Below, in pieces: positions 1 to 5,116 of a stretch of 5,771 bases of DNA. Under the pieces are notes generated by a model. That model saw only the letters and a program-made list of their open reading frames with translations. It did not search any database and was not told the DNA's origin. How positions within the stretch are numbered: position 1 is the first letter of the stretch; every line of letters begins with the position of its first letter. This DNA is from DATARH01 sp036278835. Its GTDB lineage: Bacteria > Pseudomonadota > Alphaproteobacteria > ATCC43930 > CGMCC-115725. The stretch is taken from positions 1 to 5,771 of the forward strand of contig DASUKH010000253.1 of NCBI GenBank assembly GCA_036278835.1. Direction: 5' to 3'. The translations under genes and the position numbers were made by a program.

Positions 1-1
1 C

Positions 2-1321
2 GAGGTCTTGAACCGCGGCATTACCTGGGATTGGCAGAGTTTTCCCCAATTCCTCGACGCCGCCGAACAGCGCGGCTCGGCCCTCAACCTCGGCTTTATC
101 GCGCCGTTGACCCCGTTCCGGCATTGGGTCATGGGCGAAGCATCGATGGAGCGCGGCGCCACCGCCGACGAGACGGCGCGGATCGCCGCCCTCATCGGCG
201 AGGCTGTCGATGCCGGCGCCTTCGGCTTTTCGACGACAATCCTTAACCAGCACATGGGCTACCAGGCGCGCCCGCTCGCCTGCCGCAACGCCAGCCGCGA
301 CGAGTTGAAAGCCTGCAGCAACGTATTGCGCGGCAAGGGGAAGGGCGCGATCGAGATCGCCTTGACCCAGAAGGTCGCGGTGCTGAGCGACGAGGAGGAA
401 GACCTCCTCGCGTTCCTGCTCGCCGAGAGCGGCCGGCCGGTGACCTTCCTCGCGCTGTTCCAGCGCGACGATGTGCCGGAAGCGTGCGCCGACACCCGCC
501 GCCGCGCCGCTGCCCGACCCGGCGCGGTGCCGCAAACCTCGCCCCTGGCGCTGACCCGTGAGGTCAACATGCGCAACCCGTTCTCCTTCGCCTCGTTCAG
601 GTGCTGGAACCGGGTGTTCGCCGACAAATCGAAGGAGGCGCAGCGCGCGGTCTATGCCGATCCCGGCTTCCGCAATGCCTTCCGCGACGAGCTGAAAACC
701 GCCACCGGCTTCACCGGCGACTGGCGCCGCCTCACCGTGCACGAGGCGCAAAACCCCGCGATGAAGGGCTATGAGGGCCGCACCGTCGCCGATATTGCCA
801 AGGAGCGCGGCAAGAACGGGCTCGACACCTTCCTCGACCTGACGCTCGAAGACGATCTCGACATCGAGTTCGTACTTGCCCAGTACAATGTCGATCTGCC
901 GCGCGTCGCCGACAATCTGCGCGACCCGAACGTCCTGATCGCGCTGGGCGACGGCGGCGCGCATGTCGATATGCTGTGCGACGCCGGCTACCCGACCTAT
1001 CTGCTCGGCACCTGGGTGCGCGAGCGCCAGATCATGCCGCTCGAAGAGGCGGTGCGCCGCCTCAGCGCGCAGCCGGCCGATTTGTTCGGCATCAAGGGGC
1101 GCGGCCGGCTCGCGGCCGGCAACGCCGCCGACATCGCGATCTTCGATCCTGATCGGATCGGTTCGGCGAGCCGCGGCGAGCGCCGCTTCGACCTGCCGGG
1201 CGGCGCCAAGCGCATGGTGATGCCGTCGCGCGGTGTCGAATACACGATCGTCAACGGCACGATCGCCTACGCCGACGGTTGCCCCACCGGCGATTTGGCG
1301 GGGACGGTGCTGCGCTCGTAG
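2..1321 (+). CDS. Amidohydrolase family 3 protein, N-acyl-D-amino-acid deacylase-like (5' end outside window)
   Basis: This is the C-terminal 439 residues of a probable cytoplasmic hydrolase of the D-aminoacylase/dihydroorotase-like superfamily. The reading frame is open to the window edge and begins inside the barrel (EVLNRGITWDWQSFPQFL), so the TTG at 8 is internal and not a start. Full-length relatives are roughly 550-580 residues. The N-terminal HxH metal motif would lie upstream and cannot be seen. Visible family marks are GAFGFSTT near 224-247, the Asp of ALGDGGAHVDML (codon 950-952), which matches the catalytic Asp of D-aminoacylase, and the closing GRLAAGNAADIAIFDPDRI segment near 1100-1160, which returns to the small beta-sandwich. 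The two central histidines of classical D-aminoacylases appear to be absent: the matching segments read IEIALTQ (350-370) and VTFLALFQ (440-463). The family call is firm. The substrate is unknown; an N-acyl-D-amino acid or another amide is possible. Confidence 0.85.
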   Translation, partial: EVLNRGITWDWQSFPQFLDAAEQRGSALNLGFIAPLTPFRHWVMGEASMERGATADETARIAALIGEAVDAGAFGFSTTILNQHMGYQARPLACRNASRDELKACSNVLRGKGKGAIEIALTQKVAVLSDEEEDLLAFLLAESGRPVTFLALFQRDDVPEACADTRRRAAARPGAVPQTSPLALTREVNMRNPFSFASFRCWNRVFADKSKEAQRAVYADPGFRNAFRDELKTATGFTGDWRRLTVHEAQNPAMKGYEGRTVADIAKERGKNGLDTFLDLTLEDDLDIEFVLAQYNVDLPRVADNLRDPNVLIALGDGGAHVDMLCDAGYPTYLLGTWVRERQIMPLEEAVRRLSAQPADLFGIKGRGRLAAGNAADIAIFDPDRIGSASRGERRFDLPGGAKRMVMPSRGVEYTIVNGTIAYADGCPTGDLAGTVLRS

Positions 1322-1370
1322 CCGCTGCCTCTCATACCGTCGAGCTTTGAAATTGACGTCCGCCAACGCC

Positions 1371-1444
1371 GAGATTGCTTCGTCGGTCCGCTCCTCGCAA
1401 TGACAGCCTTCTTGGTGTCATAGCGAGCAGAGCGAAGCGATCTC
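1371..1444. repeat. Palindromic intergenic repeat, GAGAT-GCTTCG type
   Basis: The left arm (1371-1404) begins GAGATTGCTTCG and ends CAATGAC. The right arm (1417-1444) begins GTCATAGCGAGC and ends CGAAGCGATCTC. Read on the opposite strand the right arm becomes GAGATCGCTTCG...CTATGAC, so the arms form an imperfect inverted repeat around a 12-base centre. Elements of this look, with a GAGATTGCTTCG edge and a GCTCCTCGCAATGAC core, are familiar as multicopy intergenic repeats in alphaproteobacterial genomes. Only one copy is visible here, so the multicopy nature is inferred. Confidence 0.6.
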
Positions 1445-1560
1445 GTGCCGGCGAGGGTCCGCTCTGACGCTCACCGGTATTACCAGCGCCTGCGGAAGAG
1501 GTTTGGAGGGGCGTGGCGGACGCCTAAAGCGGTTGCTAATCAGCTCCAATCATTTCGTTC

Positions 1561-1654
1561 CCGTCATGCCCGGCCTTGTGCCGGGCATCCACGCGAGCCC
1601 GTAAAAGTTGTGCCGGTTTCCCATGGATGGCCGGGACAAGCCCGGCCATGACGG
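1561..1654. repeat. Double-hairpin palindromic repeat, CCGTCATGCCCGGC type
   Basis: The outer arms CCGTCATG (1561-1568) and CATGACGG (1647-1654) are perfect inverted repeats. Each side also folds alone. ATGCCCGGC (1566-1574) pairs with GCCGGGCAT (1580-1588) around CTTGT. ATGGCCGGG (1627-1635) pairs with CCCGGCCAT (1641-1649) around ACAAG. The two 5-base loops are complementary to each other as well (CTTGT/ACAAG). This is the form of a widespread alphaproteobacterial intergenic repeat, in which two mirror hairpins flank a variable middle. It ends 30 bases past the stop of the minus-strand small gene and could act in transcription termination or mRNA stability there. Confidence 0.75.
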
Positions 1655-1684
1655 ACAAAGAAGCGACCCTGGTTGACTGTGCGG

Positions 1685-1993
1685 CTACGGGATCTTCTTG
1701 AAGAAGCTGCGGTAGCGCTCGGTGGTGTGGGGGCGGATTTTGGGTGCCCAGTCGCCCGCTTCGCCCGCCTCGTTCCAGGCTTTGCTCTTCACCACGTCAG
1801 GCGAATCGATCTCGTAGATCGCGAGGTACTTCTGCATGCGCGGGTCTTCGCTCGTTTCGAGGCGGTAGCGCGTTACCTTGTGCACTCCCGGCACCTTCGA
1901 CAGCATCGGCACGTGCTCGGTGTCGTAGACGCGGTTGAACTCGGCCTCGTGCTCGGCCGGGATGTTCATCTGCACCAGATAGATGTAGGACAT
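1685..1993 (-). CDS. Small dimeric alpha/beta-barrel family protein
   Basis: A 102-residue soluble protein with no signal peptide or membrane segment. It starts MSYIYLVQMNIP, a beta strand typical of ferredoxin-like dimeric alpha/beta barrels. It continues with an acidic helix (EAEFNRVYDTEHVPML), a turn at VPGV, a second strand (VTRYRLE), a third strand (KYLAIYEID) and a C-terminal helix ending RYRSFFKKIP. The D-x-EH-P arrangement at residues 24-29 resembles EthD-like and DUF4286-like proteins, but I cannot place it in a named family with certainty and its function is unknown. The open frame extends upstream to 2272, yet the ATG at 1993 is chosen because AGGAGAGG (2007-2000, minus strand) lies 6 bases before it and the barrel begins there. 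It is transcribed divergently from the acyl-CoA ligase, so the two may share control; a role beside that ligase is only inference. Confidence 0.85.
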   Translation of the reverse strand: MSYIYLVQMNIPAEHEAEFNRVYDTEHVPMLSKVPGVHKVTRYRLETSEDPRMQKYLAIYEIDSPDVVKSKAWNEAGEAGDWAPKIRPHTTERYRSFFKKIP

Positions 1994-1999
1994 CGCGAT

Positions 2000-2007
2000 C
2001 CTCTCCT
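2000..2007 (-). promoter_or_regulatory. Ribosome binding site of the small barrel gene
   Basis: AGGAGAGG on the minus strand, 6 bases before the ATG at 1993. It decides the start in favour of 1993 over the in-frame ATG at 2272, which would add about 93 residues of proline- and arginine-rich sequence without a recognisable fold. Confidence 0.75.
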
Positions 2008-2132
2008 TGCCGCCGCGGCCGGACGGGCGCGGGTGCCGATGTTGTCCGGCCCGCCCCGGCCGGATGTCAACCCGCACGCCGCCGAGCCGGGTTTCGGCCC
2101 TTGTGATCGGCCGCCCGTACCGTTCTACTGAT

Positions 2133-2153
2133 AGACTGGTTAAAGGACGGTCT
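2133..2153. promoter_or_regulatory. Operator-like imperfect palindrome between divergent genes
   Basis: AGACTG at 2133-2138 faces CGGTCT at 2148-2153, giving a 21-base inverted repeat with 5 of 6 positions matched in each arm and an AT-rich centre (TTAAA at 2140-2144). The size and spacing resemble sites bound by dimeric regulators such as TetR-family proteins, which often control acyl-CoA ligase genes. A TTGACA follows at 2155-2160, but no convincing -10 box lies at the usual distance. The evidence is weak and no regulator gene is in the window. Confidence 0.25.
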
Positions 2154-2203
2154 GTTGACAGCATATCCTGGACCGCCGGCGATCCATCGGCCCCGAGCCG
2201 GAC

Positions 2204-2209
2204 AGGAGG
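2204..2209 (+). promoter_or_regulatory. Ribosome binding site of the acyl-CoA ligase
   Basis: A consensus AGGAGG lies 4 bases before the ATG at 2214. The next in-frame ATG, at 2226, would be 16 bases away, and the far upstream starts of the open frame (from 2007) lack such a site, so 2214 is preferred. Confidence 0.75.
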
Positions 2210-2213
2210 AGAG

Positions 2214-3845
2214 ATGCGCGGGTTGATGTCGGAGCAGCCGCTCCTCGTCTCGATGCTGATCCGCCATGCCACCCGGTTTCACGGCGACACCGAGATCGTC
2301 TCGCGCCTCGTCGATGGCGGGACCCACCGCTACACCTACGCCGACGCCGAACGCCGCGCCCGCCGCCTCGCAAAGGCATTGCAGCGCCTCGGCATCGCCG
2401 CCGGCGACCGGGTCGGCACGCTCGCCTGGAACACCTACCGCCATTTCGAATTGTATTACGGCATTTCGGGTATCGGCGCGGTTTGCCACACGATCAACCC
2501 GCGCCTCTTCGACGAGCAAATCGTCTATATCGTCAACCACGCCAAGGATCGGCTGCTCTTTGTCGAGACCAGCTTTATCCCGCTGATCGAGCGGTTGCAC
2601 CCGCAATTCCCGGCCGATTGCCGTCTCGTGCTGCTGGAGCCGGCGCAAACCGACCTGCCGATCGTCGCGACCTATGACGAGCTGGTGGCCGCCGAGAGCG
2701 AGGACGGGTTCGAGTGGCCCGAGTTCGACGAACGGAGCGCCGCATCGCTGTGCTACACCTCCGGCACCACCGGCCGGCCCAAGGGCGCGCTCTATGGCCA
2801 CCGCTCGACGGTCCTGCACGCTTTCGCGCTGGCAATGCCGGACGCGACCGCGATGTCGGCGCGCGACGCGGTGTGCCCGGTCGTGCCGCTGTTCCACGCC
2901 TGCGGCTGGGGCGTCCCTTACGCGGCGGCGATGACCGGCGCCAAGCTGGTGCTGCCCGGACCGCACCTCGACGGCGCCAGCCTCTACGAATTGTTCGAGG
3001 CCGAGGGGGTGACCTTGAGCCTCGGGGTGCCGACCGTGTGGCTCGGCTTCGAGGCCCATTTGACCGAGCGGAACCTGTGCTGCTCGTCCTTGAACCGGGT
3101 GCTGTCGGGCGGCTCGGCGGTGCCACTGGCGCTGATCGAGGCTTTCGAAAACCGGCACCGGATCACCGTCATCCAGGGCTGGGGCATGACCGAGATGAGC
3201 CCCTTGGGCTCGGGCGCTGTGCCCAAGGCAAAGCACCTGTCGCTCGATCGCCCGCGGCAGCTCGACCTGAAGGCCCAGGCCGGGCGGCCGGTCTTTGGGG
3301 TGGACATGAAGATCGTCGATGACCAGGACCGCGCCCTGCCGCATGACGGCAAGTCGATCGGCGAACTCCTGGTCAAGGGGCCGTGGGTGATCAGTCGGTA
3401 TTTCGAGGACGACGAGGCGACCCGCGCGGCGGTCGAGCCGGACGGCTGGTTCCACACCGGCGATGTCGCAGCAATCGACCCGGATGGCTACGTCCGGCTG
3501 ACCGACCGCAGCAAGGACGTGATCAAATCGGGCGGCGAATGGATCAGCTCGATCGATCTGGAAAACGCCGCGGTGGCGCATACCGATGTCGCCGAGGCGG
3601 CGGCGATCGCGGTGCCGCACCCGCGCTGGGGCGAGCGGCCGCTACTGATCGTGCGGCCGCGCCCCGGCGCCCGCCCCGAGCGCGACGCGCTAATCGCCTT
3701 TCTCGGCGAGCGCTTCCCGCGCTGGATGCTGCCCGACGACGTGCTGGTGGTGGACGAAATTCCGCACACCGCGACCGGCAAGATCATGAAGACCCGCCTG
3801 CGCGAGCTTTACAGCGCCGACCCACCGCCCGATCGGCGATCGTAG
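2214..3845 (+). CDS. AMP-forming acyl-CoA ligase, 3-(methylthio)propionyl-CoA ligase (DmdB) type
   Basis: A complete 543-residue member of the adenylate-forming (ANL) enzymes. It activates a carboxylic acid with ATP to an acyl-adenylate, then transfers it to coenzyme A in the cytoplasm. All hallmarks are present: the phosphate loop TSGTTGRPKG (182-191), the GWGMTE motif (322-327), HTGD (414-417) with the ribose-binding Asp417, the hinge region DRSKDVIKSGGEWIS (431-445), and ATGK with catalytic Lys523 near the C-terminus. The start (QPLLVSMLIRHA), the CHTINPRLF segment and the PGPHLDG and GVPTVW stretches match the group annotated as 3-(methylthio)propionyl-CoA ligase, known from DMSP demethylation; length also fits. 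Such enzymes also act on short- and medium-chain fatty acids, and no other dmd gene is visible, so the physiological substrate is open. The start at 2214 is set by AGGAGG. The gene is divergent from the small barrel gene and convergent with the catalase. Confidence 0.93.
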   Translation: MRGLMSEQPLLVSMLIRHATRFHGDTEIVSRLVDGGTHRYTYADAERRARRLAKALQRLGIAAGDRVGTLAWNTYRHFELYYGISGIGAVCHTINPRLFDEQIVYIVNHAKDRLLFVETSFIPLIERLHPQFPADCRLVLLEPAQTDLPIVATYDELVAAESEDGFEWPEFDERSAASLCYTSGTTGRPKGALYGHRSTVLHAFALAMPDATAMSARDAVCPVVPLFHACGWGVPYAAAMTGAKLVLPGPHLDGASLYELFEAEGVTLSLGVPTVWLGFEAHLTERNLCCSSLNRVLSGGSAVPLALIEAFENRHRITVIQGWGMTEMSPLGSGAVPKAKHLSLDRPRQLDLKAQAGRPVFGVDMKIVDDQDRALPHDGKSIGELLVKGPWVISRYFEDDEATRAAVEPDGWFHTGDVAAIDPDGYVRLTDRSKDVIKSGGEWISSIDLENAAVAHTDVAEAAAIAVPHPRWGERPLLIVRPRPGARPERDALIAFLGERFPRWMLPDDVLVVDEIPHTATGKIMKTRLRELYSADPPPDRRS

Positions 3846-3883
3846 GCCGCCCCTCGCCCGGTTACTGCCTCGAGCGATGCCTG

Positions 3884-3913
3884 GGGAGGCCCGGTTCGCG
3901 AACCGGGCCTCCC
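3884..3913. terminator. Perfect 30-base palindrome, likely bidirectional terminator
   Basis: The arm GGGAGGCCCGGTTCG (3884-3898) is followed directly by its exact reverse complement (3899-3913). It lies 38 bases past the ligase stop and 6 bases past the catalase stop, in the 74-base gap between these convergent genes. Transcribed from either side it gives a very stable GC-rich hairpin. No U-tract follows on either strand, so it is not a textbook intrinsic terminator. It may still block read-through or protect 3' ends. Confidence 0.6.
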
Positions 3914-3919
3914 GCGACC

Positions 3920-4804
3920 CTATCGCTTTGCCGGTTTTGGCCGGGCGCCCAGCTCGGCGCCCGTCACCGGATCGGTGCCGGTGTGCGAGGCGGTGCGCGC
4001 CGTCGCCTCTTCAAGCACCTTCTTGTCGGCCGGATCGAGCCGCACGCTGGCGCTGCCGTCGCCGCCGCCGCCGACCGCGCCCTGCTGCTCCCGGCCATCA
4101 ACCCGCTTCCAGTCCGGACCCTCGTTCCACGGCCCGGTCATGTCGCCGTCGCCTTGCGACATGTTGAAGTACGTGCTGGTGAATTGCGGCTGCCCCGGCA
4201 GCTTGCCCGGCGGGAAATTGGGTTCGATCGAATAGAGCGCCTTCTCGAACGATTTCTGGTGGGCGATCTCGCGCGTCATCAGAAAGCCGAGCGCCTGCTT
4301 GAGATCGGCATCGTCGGTCACGTTGATCAGCCGCTCGTAGATCAGCTTGGCGCGCGCCTCGGCGGCGATATTGGAGCGCAGATCGGCGGTCGGCTCGCCG
4401 ATCGTATCGACATAACCCGCGGTCCACGGCACCCCGGCCGAATTGACGAGCGCCGGGCCGCCGCCATAAAGCAGCGACAGGTTATGGCTCTCGCCGCCGG
4501 CCGCGATCTCGGCGAGCAGCTCGCCGTCGCCCTTGCCCTCGGCGAGCTTGCCTTTGACGCCCTTCGTCAGCATCACGATCATGCTGCCGATGACCTCGAG
4601 GTGGCTCAATTCCTCGGTCGCGATATCGAGCAGCATGTCTTTGCGCCCGGCATCGGTCTCGCCGACCGCCTGGGTGAAATAGCGCATCGCCGCCGCCAGC
4701 TCGCCCTGCGGCCCGCCGAATTGTTCGAGAAACAGGCTGGCCAGCACCGGGTTCGGCTCCGACACCCGCACCGTGTACATCAATTGCTTGTTGTGCATGA
4801 ACAT
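3920..4804 (-). CDS. Manganese (non-heme) catalase
   Basis: A complete 294-residue dimanganese catalase, the family that includes Salmonella KatN and the Lactobacillus plantarum enzyme. It converts hydrogen peroxide to water and oxygen in the cytoplasm. A four-helix ferritin-like bundle carries the metal site. By family comparison the ligands are Glu35 (GPQGELAAA), Glu65 and His68 (ATEELSHLE), Glu149 (IAAEARAK) and His182 (REIAHQKSF). All five are intact, so the enzyme should be active. Other family marks are LLYGGGPAL, TIGEPTADLRSNI and IEPNFPPGKLPG. The last 60 or so residues are a Gly-rich and charged tail (GGGGDGSAS near 246-253), variable in the family. The frame stays open to 4930, but MFMHNK at 4804 is the usual family start and a GAGG (4812-4815, minus strand) sits 7 bases before it. 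A candidate EcfG-type promoter lies 78-102 bases upstream, which suggests general stress control. Confidence 0.95.
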   Translation of the reverse strand: MFMHNKQLMYTVRVSEPNPVLASLFLEQFGGPQGELAAAMRYFTQAVGETDAGRKDMLLDIATEELSHLEVIGSMIVMLTKGVKGKLAEGKGDGELLAEIAAGGESHNLSLLYGGGPALVNSAGVPWTAGYVDTIGEPTADLRSNIAAEARAKLIYERLINVTDDADLKQALGFLMTREIAHQKSFEKALYSIEPNFPPGKLPGQPQFTSTYFNMSQGDGDMTGPWNEGPDWKRVDGREQQGAVGGGGDGSASVRLDPADKKVLEEATARTASHTGTDPVTGAELGARPKPAKR

Positions 4805-4881
4805 GGATTCGCCTCGCCGCGCTGAATCATCGGAAAACAACAAAGTAGCCGGCGACGTGCCCCGGCCCTCTTGGCTCGAGG

Positions 4882-4906
4882 AACGGGGTCCCGCCAGCGC
4901 CGTTCC
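4882..4906 (-). promoter_or_regulatory. Candidate EcfG (general stress sigma factor) promoter of the catalase
   Basis: On the minus strand GGAAC (4906-4902) is followed after exactly 16 bases by CGTT (4885-4882). This matches the known alphaproteobacterial consensus for EcfG-family sigma factors (RpoE2/SigT), GGAAC-N16/17-CGTT. The position would give a leader of about 70 bases before the catalase ATG. The target makes sense, because manganese catalases are stationary-phase or stress genes in other bacteria. The same motif also reads on the plus strand from 4880 to 4904, so the site is symmetric. No start-site data are available. Confidence 0.6.
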
Positions 4907-5011
4907 GATTTGTTCAAGAGGTCGAGACAATACCCGAGCGCCAACGCGGCGGTTGTTTTCTAGGAATATTCGATCGGCAGGTTTTTCTGTTTGTTTAATT
5001 CATAAAAATTT

Positions 5012-5094
5012 GTCATCCCGACGAAGGCCGGGACCCCATCTGTCAGCTGCCCGTGCGGTGAAGCTGTGGATGCCGGCCTGCGCCGGCATGACGG
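5012..5094. repeat. Palindromic intergenic repeat, GTCATCCCG...CCGGCATGACGG type
   Basis: The outer arms GTCAT (5012-5016) and ATGAC (5088-5092) enclose two local hairpins. One is imperfect (5016-5033). The other is perfect: ATGCCGGC (5070-5077) with GCCGGCAT (5082-5089) around CTGC. The plan matches that of the element at 1561-1654, but the sequences differ. Such elements, with TGTCATCCCG and GCCGGCATGAC ends, are common between genes in alphaproteobacteria. It begins 22 bases past the purH stop. Confidence 0.7.
5016..5033 (-). terminator. Possible purH terminator hairpin within the repeat
   Basis: On the minus strand TCCCGGC pairs with GTCGGGA around a CTTC loop, a 7-pair stem including one G-U pair. 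Five bases after TGAC-A comes an AT-rich run with five consecutive T residues (5008-5004). The T run is a little far from the stem, so this may be a weak terminator created by the repeat end and not an evolved one. Confidence 0.3.
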
Positions 5095-5116
5095 CCACAG
5101 GAGGAATCAAGCCGGG

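Larger units (their letters stand above)
1322..1684. other. Intergenic region with two palindromic repeats
   Basis: These 363 bases separate the amidohydrolase stop from the stop of the minus-strand small gene, so the flanking genes converge here. I see no credible gene: the short open frames carry no recognisable motif and simply read through the palindromes. Two separate palindromic repeats, listed individually, occupy 1371-1444 and 1561-1654 and may also help end transcription from both sides. The stretches 1322-1370 and 1445-1560 show nothing I can interpret. Confidence 0.7.
4805..5116. other. Intergenic region between purH and the catalase gene
   Basis: These 312 bases contain no gene I can support; the long plus-strand open frame crossing them is non-coding in appearance. 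They hold the catalase leader (4805 to about 4875), a symmetric EcfG-type promoter motif (4880-4906), an AT-rich stretch (4956-5011) unlike the surrounding GC-rich DNA, and a palindromic repeat (5012-5094) immediately downstream of purH. Confidence 0.65.

Noticed and set aside
8..10. TTG at 8 as the start of the amidohydrolase
   Set aside because: The frame is open to the left edge and the residues at this point belong to the middle of the barrel; the family needs another 110-140 residues upstream.
1445..1651. A 68-codon open frame in the gap after the amidohydrolase
   Set aside because: Much of it is the translated palindromic repeat, and it has no ribosome binding site or known motif.
2155..2180. 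TTGACA as a housekeeping -35 box for the ligase
   Set aside because: No acceptable -10 box occurs 16-18 bases downstream (the position reads GGCGAT or similar), so I do not call a promoter.
1994..2272. N-terminal extension of the small minus-strand gene to the ATG at 2272
   Set aside because: AGGAGAGG directly before 1993 and the barrel fold starting there mark the shorter start; the extension would overlap the start of the ligase gene.
2067..3620. A 517-codon open frame antisense to the acyl-CoA ligase
   Set aside because: Its translation is Arg/His/Gly-rich with no family motif. It is a by-product of GC-rich codon use in the ligase, whose own frame has complete catalytic motifs.
3383..4825. 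A 480-codon plus-strand open frame spanning the ligase end and the antisense of the catalase
   Set aside because: It covers two real genes in other frames plus the terminator palindrome, and its product is low-complexity with no recognisable domain.
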